The position numbers and the translations under genes are program-made. Below, one piece after another: positions 41,100 through 50,147 of a DNA stretch of 64,000 nucleotides. The stretch lies in NCBI GenBank assembly GCA_025757685.1, contig CP107220.1:1261501-1325500 (forward strand), read 5' to 3'. Origin of the DNA: Oscillospiraceae bacterium (lineage in GTDB: Bacteria > Bacillota > Clostridia > Oscillospirales > Acutalibacteraceae). Under the pieces are notes generated by a model that did no database searches, had not been told where the DNA came from, and was given only the letters and a program-made list of their open reading frames with translations. How positions within the stretch are numbered: the first letter of the stretch is position 1; each line of letters begins with the position of its first letter.

Positions 41100-41993
41100 A
41101 TGAGAAAAATCAGCTATACCGTGCCGCCGGCTCTGGACGGCAGCAGCGTGGCGGCGGTGCTGCGCAGCCACGGCTTCTCTACCGCACTGCTGCGTAGTCT
41201 GAAAAAGACATACGGCGCCCTTAGCCGCAACGGTTGCCCGGTGCGTACCGTTGACCCGGTGCATAACGGCGACATTGTTGCCGTAGAATTAAATACTGAC
41301 GGCGCCACCGCACCACCCTCAGCGGAAAAGGCAGTAATCGTCTATGCCGACCGGGATATTTTGGTGGTGAACAAGCGCGCCGGTATGGCCATGTACGAGA
41401 CCTACAACCACCACGGCAACGCCCTGTCCAACGCAGTGGCAGCCGCCGGATTTGATGGCCCGTTCCGGCCCATTTACCGGCTGGACAAGGACACCAGCGG
41501 CCTGGTGGTACTGGCCCGGCACCAGCTGAGCGCCGCCAAGCTGGCCGGAAAGGTACAAAAGGACTACTATGCGGTGGTGCCCGGCGCCTATACCGGCAGC
41601 GGCACCGTAGACGCACCCATTGCCCACTGCCCGGACAGCACCGTGAAGCGACAGGTAGACCCTGCCGGCGTGCGGGCGGTGACTCACTGGGAAGCCCTGG
41701 GGCAGCAAGGCGGCCGCACCCTGCTGCGCGTGCAGCTGGAAACCGGCCGCACCCACCAGATTCGGGTACACTTTGCCCACCTGGGCACACCCTTGGTGGG
41801 CGACAGCCTATACGGTACGGCGCCTGTCGGCACCCGCCACCTGCTGCACTGCAAGACCATACGCCTAATGCACCCGGTGCGGGAAGAGCCAGTCGCCTTT
41901 GACTGTCCCTTTCCGTCGGATATGGAGGAATGGAACCAATGCCTGCCTACTGCACTCACTACATCTTTGCCTGCGAGCTGCTGCCCGCCTTAA
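41100..41993 (+). CDS. RluA-family pseudouridine synthase
   Basis: Isomerises uridine to pseudouridine in rRNA or tRNA. 297 aa. An N-terminal S4-like segment (residues 10-60) is followed by the catalytic motif YRLDKDTSGLVVLARH, with the nucleophile Asp in RLDKDTSG, and the C-terminal LETGRTHQIRVHFAHLGTPLVGDSLYG. The start at 41100 is set by homology; no ribosome site is visible because the ilvE terminator hairpin lies directly before it. The last 55 bp overlap the next gene. Which RluA/RluD subfamily is not resolvable here. Confidence 0.9.
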   Translation: MRKISYTVPPALDGSSVAAVLRSHGFSTALLRSLKKTYGALSRNGCPVRTVDPVHNGDIVAVELNTDGATAPPSAEKAVIVYADRDILVVNKRAGMAMYETYNHHGNALSNAVAAAGFDGPFRPIYRLDKDTSGLVVLARHQLSAAKLAGKVQKDYYAVVPGAYTGSGTVDAPIAHCPDSTVKRQVDPAGVRAVTHWEALGQQGGRTLLRVQLETGRTHQIRVHFAHLGTPLVGDSLYGTAPVGTRHLLHCKTIRLMHPVREEPVAFDCPFPSDMEEWNQCLPTALTTSLPASCCPP

Positions 41994-42874
41994 CGGAACT
42001 GGCGGGTTTTGACCTGAACCGGGACGCAGTCATGCTGGGCACCCAAGGGCCGGATGTATTCTTCTTTCACCGCATTGCCCCCTGGATGCCGGGCCGCTCC
42101 CAGCGCAAGATCGGCTCTCGACTGCACCGCGCCAAGCCCGGAGATATACTGGACGCCATGGCAGAATACTGCACCCGGTGCAGCACGGAAAAGGACATTG
42201 CCCGCTCTTACGCCTACGGCTTTATTCTCCATTACGCCCTGGACCGGCAGTGCCATCCCTTTGTGTACGCCAAGCAGCAGGAGCTGGCGGACAGTGGCAG
42301 CCCCCTGCACAAATCCGCCCTGCATAATATTGTGGAGATGAGCATGGACGCAGTGCTGCTCCACGAAAAGCTACACATTGACGACCCTCGGTGCTTTGAC
42401 ACCGCTGTTACCGTGCCGGATGATCCGGCGGTACTGGACGAGGTGGCCCGACTGCTGAGCTTTACCGTCTACCGGGTACTGGGCAAGCGGCTGCAACCGA
42501 CTGATGCCCGCCGTGCGCTGACCGACACAAAAACCATGCAACGATTGCTGCGAGACGCAAACGGAAGCAAGGCCAGGATCGTGGGCGGCATAGAGACAAT
42601 TTTGTCCCCCTTTACAGGAAATTTTCGTCTAACCTCTATGTTGCGGCCAAAAGACTTGGAAAAAGCGAAAAAATATGGTAATATAGAGAACAGGAACTGG
42701 CGCTCCCCTTACGCACCCGGCGTGCGCACAGAAAGCTTCTTTGACCTTTACCGACTGGCAAAGGCCCCGGCACAGGAAATGATCCGCGGTTTTGACCGGA
42801 TCTGCGCCGGCGAAACCGACGGAGCCGCCGTCACCCAAAATTTATCTTTTTTAACCGGAGTGGAAGTAAAATGA
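41939..42874 (+). CDS. Zinc-dependent phospholipase C family protein
   Basis: 311 aa, resembles the Zn_dep_PLPC family. Putative zinc ligands: CTHYIF, LGTQGPDVFFFHR, YGFILHYALDRQCHPFVY and HNIVEMSMDAVLLHEKLH. No signal peptide is seen, so it may be intracellular. The start at 41939 is preferred to an ATG at 41930 because GGAGG ends 10 nt before it. Overlaps the pseudouridine synthase by 55 bp and luxS by 4 bp (ATGA). Substrate unknown. Confidence 0.82.
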   Translation: MPAYCTHYIFACELLPALTELAGFDLNRDAVMLGTQGPDVFFFHRIAPWMPGRSQRKIGSRLHRAKPGDILDAMAEYCTRCSTEKDIARSYAYGFILHYALDRQCHPFVYAKQQELADSGSPLHKSALHNIVEMSMDAVLLHEKLHIDDPRCFDTAVTVPDDPAVLDEVARLLSFTVYRVLGKRLQPTDARRALTDTKTMQRLLRDANGSKARIVGGIETILSPFTGNFRLTSMLRPKDLEKAKKYGNIENRNWRSPYAPGVRTESFFDLYRLAKAPAQEMIRGFDRICAGETDGAAVTQNLSFLTGVEVK

Positions 42875-43341
42875 AAAAAATTCCCAGCTTTCAAATTGAT
42901 CACACCATTTTGGAAAAAGGCATTTATATCAGCCGCATTGACGATGATATTACCACCTATGACATTCGTATGCGCGCCCCCAACCGGGAGCCGGTGATGA
43001 CCAACGCCTCCATGCACACCATTGAGCACCTGTTTGCTACCTATGTGCGCAATACGGAATTTGGCGACAACATCATCTACTTTGGTCCCATGGGCTGCCG
43101 CACCGGGTTCTATTTTCTCACCCGCAGCCTATCCGACAGCTACTGCATTCAGCTGATCAAGGACGCCTTTGCCTTTATTGCCGACTTTTGGGGCAGCATT
43201 CCCGGCGCTGCCATGAGTGAGTGCGGCAACTGGCGGGACCACAACCTACTGCAAGCCAAGGAAGACGCTAAGCAGTTTTTAGAGATCATTCAGGACTGGA
43301 CCAAGGATGACCTGAAATACCCCACCAAAGACGAAGACTAA
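42871..43341 (+). CDS. luxS: S-ribosylhomocysteine lyase (AI-2 synthase)
   Basis: Cleaves S-ribosylhomocysteine to homocysteine and DPD, the autoinducer-2 precursor. 156 aa. Zn ligands His49 and His53 in HTIEH and Cys118 in ECGN; catalytic Cys76 in GPMGCRTGF. All are intact, so it should be active. Start codon overlaps the upstream stop (ATGA). The partner Pfs nucleosidase gene is not in the window. Strong terminator follows. Confidence 0.97.
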   Translation: MKKIPSFQIDHTILEKGIYISRIDDDITTYDIRMRAPNREPVMTNASMHTIEHLFATYVRNTEFGDNIIYFGPMGCRTGFYFLTRSLSDSYCIQLIKDAFAFIADFWGSIPGAAMSECGNWRDHNLLQAKEDAKQFLEIIQDWTKDDLKYPTKDED

Positions 43342-43355
43342 AATAACAGCATACA

Positions 43356-43392
43356 AAAATCCCGCTTGTTCACACAAGACAAGCGGGATTTT
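43356..43392. terminator. Bidirectional intrinsic terminator
   Basis: 14-bp stem AAAATCCCGCTTGT / ACAAGCGGGATTTT with a 9-nt loop, then CTTTTT on the plus strand. It separates luxS from the convergent serine hydrolase gene. Confidence 0.88.
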
Positions 43393-43404
43393 CTTTTTGC
43401 TTAT

Positions 43405-44991
43405 TTATTGCAGTTTGGCGGTAAAGTCCGGTTCGATCAGCGGCAGCCCCAGGCGGTGCACCGCTTGTTTCACAAAATTCTCGCTGCCGGTATTGGGCAA
43501 GGGCAGCCCCAGGAACACAAAATTATAGATCACCAAGTCCTCAAACTTAGGCTCCATCTCGTTCTTCACCTGCACAGTGCCGTCCGGGTTAAAGTGGAAG
43601 GTAAAGCGCCGCTCATGGGCAGTCTCTATCGGGCGGATCCACAGCTTCAAACTGCCGTCCGGCTGCCAAGCCGCCTTGGAATAGGCAGTGTAATGCAGGT
43701 CTCCCAGCACCATGGCCGACACGCCGTAGCTGCCGTCCATACCCACTTCAACCGTGTTTTCATAATCCTTCTCCCGCCAATAGAAACGGGCGCCCTTCGG
43801 GGTAAATTCAAAGCGCATAGCATTGATCTTGCCCGGCTTGCGATACAGCATTTGCGTCACAGAAATGGACACCACGGAGGTGAATTCCGAGGTTTTGCAG
43901 GTCATCAGGCGACCGCCGATCTTCTGCTCCATTTCGGTGTTCCGAGGCGTGGCAGGCAGATCCTCCACAGCACAGGCGTCCACCGCCTGTTGCAGCGCCG
44001 CCTGGCCCTGCGCATCCGCAGGCAGTGCCTCCGGCCCAAAAGCCTCCGGGAAGTGTTTCCAAAACACCTTCATAATTTTATAGTCCTCGGACTGGCCGCA
44101 GTTGAGCACCATCATGGCGTCATACTCCGGCAGGAAGAAGCAGCGCTGACCGAAAAGGCCGTCGCAGCGGTAGCTGTTGGGCAGTGGATTGCGCCAAAAC
44201 TGGAAACCGTAGCCGCACATATTGTCAATATAACCGTCAGACACTGAAGGGGTCTGCTTGGCCGTAGCCTGCGCCACCCAATCGGCAGGCACCAACTGCG
44301 TGCCGTCCTTGTACTTGCCGCCATGCAGATAGGGCAGGAAGAATTTGGCCAGATCCTCGCTCTTCATATACAGCCCCCAGCCGCCGGCGTTGTTGCCCCG
44401 GCCGTCCGCTTCCCAGAAGGGCTTTTCAATACCCAGGGGTTGGAACATACGAGGATAAAGATAATCCACCATGGACATACCGGTAACCTTGGACACAATG
44501 GCGGAGAGCATAGAGGTGTTCTCACTGATGTAATTGAACCGGGTATCCGGCGGCGCCAAAAACGGCGCGGCAAAATAGCTTTTGATCCAGTCGGTGTTAC
44601 CCTTCTCTTCAAACACGGTAATCAGCTTGTCGGAGCGCATGGTTAGGAGCATACGCACGGTCAGCGCTTTGTTTTGTGCACCGTGCACCTTATATTCCGG
44701 AAAAAATTTGTACACCTTGTCGTCCAGGCTGAGCAGTCCCTCCGCCACGCAAAAGCCTACGGCCGTGGAGGTCACACTTTTACTCATGGAGTAAAGCACA
44801 TGGGGTGTATCCGGGCCATAGGGCTTCCAAAAGCACTGGGCGAACACCTGATCGTGGCGCACAAACGTAAAGCTTTGAAGCCCCAAATGCTTCTCGTTGA
44901 TCTCATTGATAAACGCGGCCACAGCACTGCTTTTTACGCCCACTTCCTCCGGCGTGACATGCTGCAACTGGCAGTCCTTTAATTTCTCCAT
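43405..44991 (-). CDS. Serine hydrolase of the beta-lactamase/PBP4*-like family
   Basis: 528 aa. The N-terminal class C beta-lactamase-like domain (about residues 25-350) has SMSK (SxxK, in HVLYSMSKSVTS) and YISENTSMLSAIV (the YxN-like motif); the third KTG-like box appears as CDGLFGQRC and is not typical. A C-terminal beta domain of about 150 aa follows. No signal peptide, so it is probably a cytoplasmic esterase or peptidase-like hydrolase rather than a resistance enzyme. The ATG at 44989-44991 follows AAGGGGGATT. Upstream in-frame codons lie within the promoter region. Confidence 0.85.
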   Translation of the reverse strand: MEKLKDCQLQHVTPEEVGVKSSAVAAFINEINEKHLGLQSFTFVRHDQVFAQCFWKPYGPDTPHVLYSMSKSVTSTAVGFCVAEGLLSLDDKVYKFFPEYKVHGAQNKALTVRMLLTMRSDKLITVFEEKGNTDWIKSYFAAPFLAPPDTRFNYISENTSMLSAIVSKVTGMSMVDYLYPRMFQPLGIEKPFWEADGRGNNAGGWGLYMKSEDLAKFFLPYLHGGKYKDGTQLVPADWVAQATAKQTPSVSDGYIDNMCGYGFQFWRNPLPNSYRCDGLFGQRCFFLPEYDAMMVLNCGQSEDYKIMKVFWKHFPEAFGPEALPADAQGQAALQQAVDACAVEDLPATPRNTEMEQKIGGRLMTCKTSEFTSVVSISVTQMLYRKPGKINAMRFEFTPKGARFYWREKDYENTVEVGMDGSYGVSAMVLGDLHYTAYSKAAWQPDGSLKLWIRPIETAHERRFTFHFNPDGTVQVKNEMEPKFEDLVIYNFVFLGLPLPNTGSENFVKQAVHRLGLPLIEPDFTAKLQ

Positions 44992-45037
44992 AAAAGAATC
45001 CCCCTTAAATTCGGCAAAATAGCCATATCCGATTTTT

Positions 45038-45066
45038 ATTTTACCGCAGGCAGCGCTGCAATTCAA
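45038..45066 (-). promoter_or_regulatory. Promoter of the serine hydrolase gene
   Basis: Minus strand: TTGAAT (45061-45066), 17-bp spacer, TAAAAT (45038-45043), 47 bp before the ATG. Confidence 0.7.
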
Positions 45067-45198
45067 CCACTTTTTGTCAAAAATGCTACCAAAAGCCGCC
45101 CGATCCGCCGGATAAGCGGCAACCGAAGCCTTTTGTATTTTAACAGACAGTCCCAACCGGCAAAAAAACCACGAATAGCGGTTGCATTGTGGCAAATC

Positions 45199-45227
45199 TT
45201 GTTGTAGAATTAAGATGTGTATACAAT
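45199..45227 (+). promoter_or_regulatory. Promoter of the sugar-nucleotide dehydratase gene
   Basis: TTGTTG (45199-45204), 17-bp spacer, TACAAT (45222-45227), 41 bp before the ATG. It is divergent from the serine hydrolase promoter across about 130 bp. Confidence 0.65.
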
Positions 45228-45268
45228 GAGAATACACCGCAAGATGAAAACGAGGGATTGGACCAAAA

Positions 45269-47179
45269 ATGAAACATACGAAGGACGGCAAAAACCTAAA
45301 TGCGCTGCTGCGTCGTGCCATGCTGGGCGTGCTGGATATTATACTCTTTGCCATGGCAAATTGCAGCATCTGCTACCTGACCATGAGCGGCCACATTATG
45401 GCCACAGACTACAAATACATGATCTTCAACTACCTGCACTTTGGGCTGACCAGCGTGCTGTTGGTGGGGATCAATTCCGCTTTCGGTCTGTACCGCAGCG
45501 TATGGTACTTTGCCGGATCGGACGAGATCGTGAAAAGCTTTTTAGGCGCCTTAGTCAATGCCGTACAGCTGTTCTTGTGTGACCGCTTTCTGTTTGCCAA
45601 GCTGTTGCACACCAAGGGCTACTTGCCTTATTATGCCTATATTCTCTTTTTTGTTCTGATGTTCGTTGCCACGCTGATCCCCCGAATCGGCTATCGTATT
45701 CTGCGCCGATATGTGCACAATCTGGTGGGCCGACGGAACGGCCAAAAGCGTATTATGATCGTGGGTGCCGGATTTATGGGCAACTTTATCATTGACGAGC
45801 TGCGCAACGATCACTACCGGGAGGGACGACCGGTGATCGCACTGGACGATAACCCTGCCAAGTACAAAAGGCGCATTAACGGCGTGAAAATCGTGGGCAT
45901 CTGCGACGACCTGCCCCGCCTAACCGAAAAGTATAAAATTGACGAAATCATCTTTTGCATTCCCTCAGCAGCACCGGCGCGGCGGCGAGACCTGGTGAAC
46001 CTGGCTATGGGCACCAAGGCCAATGTAAAAATCTCTCCCTCCGTGCAGGAGTTTTGGGAGAACGGCAACGGTGCCCAGCGGATCCGGAATGTGGAGATCT
46101 CCGACCTGCTGTCCCGCCCGGAGGTGACTCTGGACAAAAAGATCTGCCGCTACCTGATCGGCAAAACCATTTTGGTCACCGGCGGCGGTGGCTCCATCGG
46201 GTCCGAGATTTGTATGCAGGTAGCCCGGTACAACCCGGACAAGATCGTGATCTTTGACATTTACGAGAACTGCGCCTTTGAGCTGTTCAATGCGCTCAAC
46301 GAGAAATATAACGGCGAGATAGATGTGTATGTGCGCATCGGTTCCGTGCGGGACACCAAGCGGCTGGACGAAGTATTTGCCGAATTTCACCCGGATGTGG
46401 TGTTCCACGCTGCCGCCCACAAGCATGTGCCGCTGATGGAAACCTCGCCCTGCGAGGCGGTGAAGAACAATGTGTTCGGCACCTACAACGTGGCCGTTGC
46501 GGCAGACAAATTCAAAGTGCCCAAGATGGTCATTCTCTCCACTGACAAGGCGGTAAACCCCACCAATGTGATGGGCGCCACCAAACGACTGACGGAGATC
46601 ATTATACAGTATATGAACACCGTAAGCCAAAATACCCGCTACGCCGCCGTGCGCTTTGGCAATGTGCTGGGGTCTCACGGCTCCGTGATTCCCATCTTCC
46701 AGCATCAGATCGCCCAGGGCGGCCCGGTGTGTGTGACCCATAAGGACATTACCCGCTACTTTATGACCATACCGGAGGCGGCACAACTGGTGTGCCAGGC
46801 CGGCGGTTTGGCTCTAGGCGGTGAGGTGTTCGTACTGGATATGGGCGAGCCGGTGAAAATTATGGATCTGGCCAAGAACCTGATCCGCCTATCCGGCTTT
46901 ACAGAAGAAGAAATACCCATTAAGATCACCGGCCTGCGCCCGGGCGAAAAGCTCTATGAGGAGCTGGCCATGGAAGAAGAAATGCAAGGCCGCCAGCGCA
47001 CCGCCAACAAAAAGATTTTTGTCACCCAGCCTGTGGAGATTGACAAAGATCGCTTTGCCGCCATGCTGGAGGATTTGGCGAACATCACGCCGGAGACTGT
47101 GCGCACAGTGCTGATGCGCTATGTGCCCAACTACCACCCGGCTCCCCCGGAGCAGGGCAATACACATAAAGGAAATTAA
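45269..47179 (+). CDS. Membrane-bound UDP-sugar 4,6-dehydratase (FlaA1/CapD/PglF family)
   Basis: 636 aa. Four N-terminal membrane helices (about residues 15-37, 50-72, 85-105, 118-140) are followed by a CoA-binding-like Rossmann fold (MIVGAGFMGNFI). The SDR domain has the NAD motif LVTGGGGSIGSEI, the HAAAHKHVPLMETSP motif, and VMGATKR in place of the classical YxxxK, as in UDP-GlcNAc 4,6-dehydratases. It is expected to start synthesis of a deoxy-amino sugar such as bacillosamine or QuiNAc for surface glycans. Glycosyltransferases are not adjacent; the next genes are an IolB-like isomerase and an Fe-alcohol dehydrogenase. Confidence 0.92.
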   Translation: MKHTKDGKNLNALLRRAMLGVLDIILFAMANCSICYLTMSGHIMATDYKYMIFNYLHFGLTSVLLVGINSAFGLYRSVWYFAGSDEIVKSFLGALVNAVQLFLCDRFLFAKLLHTKGYLPYYAYILFFVLMFVATLIPRIGYRILRRYVHNLVGRRNGQKRIMIVGAGFMGNFIIDELRNDHYREGRPVIALDDNPAKYKRRINGVKIVGICDDLPRLTEKYKIDEIIFCIPSAAPARRRDLVNLAMGTKANVKISPSVQEFWENGNGAQRIRNVEISDLLSRPEVTLDKKICRYLIGKTILVTGGGGSIGSEICMQVARYNPDKIVIFDIYENCAFELFNALNEKYNGEIDVYVRIGSVRDTKRLDEVFAEFHPDVVFHAAAHKHVPLMETSPCEAVKNNVFGTYNVAVAADKFKVPKMVILSTDKAVNPTNVMGATKRLTEIIIQYMNTVSQNTRYAAVRFGNVLGSHGSVIPIFQHQIAQGGPVCVTHKDITRYFMTIPEAAQLVCQAGGLALGGEVFVLDMGEPVKIMDLAKNLIRLSGFTEEEIPIKITGLRPGEKLYEELAMEEEMQGRQRTANKKIFVTQPVEIDKDRFAAMLEDLANITPETVRTVLMRYVPNYHPAPPEQGNTHKGN

Positions 47180-47190
47180 GGAGGAACCCT

Positions 47191-47964
47191 ATGCTTTATC
47201 GTACGGATTTTGACGAGAACGGCCGCAAGACCCTGTGCCAAATGGACGGGGTCAACGCCGACATGCTTATGGACATCTTTGTGCAAAAGCTGGCGCCCGG
47301 CGACACCCTGACTCTGGAAGAAGCGGAAAAAGAGTGTGCCGTGCTGCTGCTATCCGGCCAGGTGACCTTTGCCGTAGGCAACAGCATAAACGAGACCTGC
47401 CGGCGCAAAAATCCATTTGAAAAGAAGCCCTACGCCGTGCACTTTTGCCGGGGTACAAAAGCCACGGTTACTGCCATAGAAGACAGCCAGGTTTTGGTGC
47501 AAATGACCGACAATGAGCGCACCTGGGCGCCGGAATTCTACCACCCGGGTAACTGCCTGTACCAGGAGTTCGGCAAGGGTCAGTGGAACGGCACCGGGCA
47601 CCGAATCGTCTCTACTATGTTTGATTTGGACAACGCCCCGCAGTCCAACTTGGTGATGGGCGAGGTGTTCAATCAGCCGGGGCGCTGGTCCTCTTATCCG
47701 CCCCACCACCACCCCCAACCGGAGGTATACTACTACCAGTTTGATCACCCGGAAGGCTTCGGCGCCGGGTTTGAGGGCGACACCCCTTATAAAACACAAA
47801 ACGGTGACTGCCTGTGCATTCGGGGCGGCAACGCCCACCAGCAAGTCACCGCTCCCGGGTACGAAATGTATTATGTATGGCTGATCCGGCACTTAGACGG
47901 CGACCCGTGGGACAAAACCAGAATCTATGTGCCGGAATATGAGTGGCTTGCCAATGCGGACTGA
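47191..47964 (+). CDS. iolB: IolB-like 5-deoxy-glucuronate isomerase family protein
   Basis: 257-aa double cupin of the KduI/IolB family. The metal-binding signature WSSYPPHHHPQPEVYYYQFDHPEGF is split across about residues 165-190, with the His cluster intact. IolB converts 5-deoxy-glucuronate to 5-dehydro-2-deoxygluconate in inositol breakdown. No other iol gene is in the window, and the gene sits between a sugar-nucleotide dehydratase and an Fe-ADH, so a different sugar substrate is possible. It is 11 bp after the dehydratase gene with AAGGAGGAA upstream, and it overlaps the next gene by 11 bp. Confidence 0.82.
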   Translation: MLYRTDFDENGRKTLCQMDGVNADMLMDIFVQKLAPGDTLTLEEAEKECAVLLLSGQVTFAVGNSINETCRRKNPFEKKPYAVHFCRGTKATVTAIEDSQVLVQMTDNERTWAPEFYHPGNCLYQEFGKGQWNGTGHRIVSTMFDLDNAPQSNLVMGEVFNQPGRWSSYPPHHHPQPEVYYYQFDHPEGFGAGFEGDTPYKTQNGDCLCIRGGNAHQQVTAPGYEMYYVWLIRHLDGDPWDKTRIYVPEYEWLANAD

Positions 47965-49054
47965 AGAAAAGATCATTGAAAATTATACAGACATTCCTGC
48001 CCTACTGAAGAACTGTGGCGCGCAGCGCCCCTTTCTCTGCTGCGGCAAGAGTTTTGAAAAGACGGACGCCTTTGCCTACCTGCAAGCACACTGCCGCCTG
48101 ACAGTATGGGACACGGTGCGCCCCAATCCCCGCTACGAGGATATGGTGGCGGCAGCCGAATTATACCGCAAAGAAGGCTGCGACTTTATCATCGGCGCCG
48201 GCGGCGGTTCGCCCCTGGACAGCGCCAAAATGATCAAGCTGCTGATCACCAACCCGGGCGTGGTGGGCTACGAAGCCGAACTGCGGGACAACGACATTCC
48301 TTTTTTAGCCATTCCCACCACCAGCGGCACCGGCAGTGAGGCCACTCGGTACTCTATCTTTTATGTAAACGAGGACGAGAAGCACTCTGTCAGCCACCCC
48401 GGCTTTCTGCCCGGCTATGTGCTGCTGGATCCCTGCTTTTTGCAGACGGTACCGGACTACCAACGCAAGTGCACCTGTCTGGACGCCCTGTGCCACGCCA
48501 TAGAAAGCTATTGGAGTGTGCGCAGTACCCCGGAAAGCCGCACCTATGCCCAAAAGGCCATTCGCCTGTATTTTGAGCACCTGGACGGCTATTTGGCAAA
48601 CACCCCGGCTGGCAATGCGGGTATGCTCCGCGCCTCCTATAACGCCGGGCGGGCCATTGATTTTACCTCCACCACGGCGGCTCACGCCATGTGCTACAAC
48701 ATCACCATGCACTGCCACACCAGCCACGGTCATTCCGTTGCCGCCGGGCTGGCAGAGATTTGGGACTATATGCGCACCCACAATGACCGGGTGAACGACC
48801 CCCGGGGTCGGGACTATGTGCTGGATAGCTTTGACCGAATCGGTATTCTGATGGGCGGTCAAAACGGTGCGGACGGTGTCGCCATCTTCCGTTCCCTTCT
48901 GGAGAGAATGGAATTACAGTCGCCTACTGCCACGCCGGATCAATGCGCCGCCTTTGCCAAAAAGGTGGACATCAACCGACTGGGCAACAACCCCACCAAG
49001 CTGACGGTAGAGGATGTGGAAGCCCTGTACCGTAAGATCCTGGTGCATAAGTAA
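47954..49054 (+). CDS. Iron-containing alcohol dehydrogenase, phosphonoacetaldehyde-reductase-like
   Basis: 366-aa group III (Fe-ADH) dehydrogenase. NAD-binding FIIGAGGGSPLDSAKMIKL and PTTSGTGSEATRYSIFY are visible. Metal ligands are Asp/His in CLDALCHAIESYWS and two His in HCHTSHGHSVAAGL. The ATRYSIFY...KHSV segment resembles phosphonoacetaldehyde reductases as I recall them, but the substrate cannot be fixed from sequence. Start ATG at 47954 overlaps the iolB-like stop by 11 bp and lacks a clear ribosome site, implying coupling. Last gene before a terminator. Confidence 0.85.
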   Translation: MRTEEKIIENYTDIPALLKNCGAQRPFLCCGKSFEKTDAFAYLQAHCRLTVWDTVRPNPRYEDMVAAAELYRKEGCDFIIGAGGGSPLDSAKMIKLLITNPGVVGYEAELRDNDIPFLAIPTTSGTGSEATRYSIFYVNEDEKHSVSHPGFLPGYVLLDPCFLQTVPDYQRKCTCLDALCHAIESYWSVRSTPESRTYAQKAIRLYFEHLDGYLANTPAGNAGMLRASYNAGRAIDFTSTTAAHAMCYNITMHCHTSHGHSVAAGLAEIWDYMRTHNDRVNDPRGRDYVLDSFDRIGILMGGQNGADGVAIFRSLLERMELQSPTATPDQCAAFAKKVDINRLGNNPTKLTVEDVEALYRKILVHK

Positions 49055-49100
49055 AAGATAAAAGGCGCGTGGCTGGTGGAAATACACGCAATATAAAATC

Positions 49101-49127
49101 AAAGGACCGTACACTGTACGGTCCTTT
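49101..49127. terminator. Bidirectional intrinsic terminator
   Basis: Perfect 12-bp stem AAAGGACCGTAC / GTACGGTCCTTT with a 3-nt loop and flanking T-run (plus) and A-rich sequence. It separates the Fe-ADH gene and the convergent FRG gene. Confidence 0.85.
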
Positions 49128-49145
49128 TTACATTTACAAATTCTA

Positions 49146-50147
49146 TTACAAATCAAATTTGGCGGCCTTTTCAAACCCGGTTTTCACATCCAGCAGGCAG
49201 TCGTAATTATACCAGGGAGCCTCCCGCTCGATCATTTGCAGCAATGCCGGGCAGATCTCGGCATCCAGGATCCACTTGGTAACTTCAAAATCCTCCCGAA
49301 TATTCTTGGTGGGATAGCCGTTGAACATTAGGGAAAAATCCGTCAGCAGCAAAAACACACCCTGCTGGTAGCGCATCAGATCATTGGTTGGAATACCGAT
49401 CAGCTTGGCGCTGGGCGCGTTGCCCATTAAAACCATATCCTGACGCTCTCGCTCCATTTGTCGAAGCATTTGGCGCAGCCCGGCGGCGCCGCTTTGCATC
49501 AGGCTCTTAATGTAATCCTCCCGACGGCGGAACACATACACCTTGTAATCCTCCAGCCAGGCATTAGCCGTAGCTAAGGACTCGGTATAATCCCCTTCGT
49601 CCCGAATTTTTACCGTATAAAGCGCCAACGGCGCCGGATAGACCTGCCGATTCTTCAGCGCAAAAGACAGAGAAACATACAGACTCTTGGTAAAATCCAC
49701 AAAGGGCGACACATCCAGATAATGCTGGGAAAAAGCAAACAGCCGATACAGATTTTGCCGCGGATGCGGATCCATCACCTTCTCATAAAGGTGCATATAG
49801 CTGCCGTCCCGGCTGTAAAAGTCATACACAAAATCCGCCGTCACCTTGGCCACCGCATCCCCATTATCAAACAGGGCCTGCCGGTTGCGAAAAATGGTGG
49901 GGATCAGCGGTCGGGCACGATCGTCCACCCGCTCGCCGCGGTAGAAAATCTTTTCTTTGTTCTCCAAAAACGGTGCTTTCAGCTGCTGCTCAAATTCTTC
50001 CATTGTGTGCACCTCTCGGCGCACCAGGGAAAAATCCACATCCAAAGCGTCAATGACCTGCGCCTCCCACTCGGCAAACTTATCGTCTGCAAAGCGGGTG
50101 CGCAGGTCTTTTTCCGTTTGTTTCGCTTTTGTTATAAAGTGCATCAT
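49146..50147 (-). CDS. FRG-domain protein
   Basis: 333 aa. The FRG motif set is visible: IFYRGERVDDRARPLIPTIF (about residues 68-87), and FSQHYLDVSPFVDFTKSLYVSLSFAL (split; about 140-165), the latter matching the usual QHYGxPTRLLDWT core with divergence. FRG domains are proposed to be NAD- or nucleotide-related catalytic folds and occur in defence islands, but no activity is established for this one. The first ATG overlaps the stop codon of the polysaccharide deacetylase gene by one base; a second ATG is next to it. No membrane segment. Confidence 0.75.
   Translation of the reverse strand: MMHFITKAKQTEKDLRTRFADDKFAEWEAQVIDALDVDFSLVRREVHTMEEFEQQLKAPFLENKEKIFYRGERVDDRARPLIPTIFRNRQALFDNGDAVAKVTADFVYDFYSRDGSYMHLYEKVMDPHPRQNLYRLFAFSQHYLDVSPFVDFTKSLYVSLSFALKNRQVYPAPLALYTVKIRDEGDYTESLATANAWLEDYKVYVFRRREDYIKSLMQSGAAGLRQMLRQMERERQDMVLMGNAPSAKLIGIPTNDLMRYQQGVFLLLTDFSLMFNGYPTKNIREDFEVTKWILDAEICPALLQMIEREAPWYNYDCLLDVKTGFEKAAKFDL

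Noticed and set aside
43405..44991. Antibiotic-resistance beta-lactamase
   Set aside because: SxxK is present but there is no signal peptide and the third active-site box is atypical, so only a general serine hydrolase call is made.
35674..45180. Shared 13-base string ATTCGTGGTTTTT near 35676 and, inverted, near 45165
   Set aside because: A 13-base match between two places on either strand of 64 kb is expected by chance; no flanking similarity.
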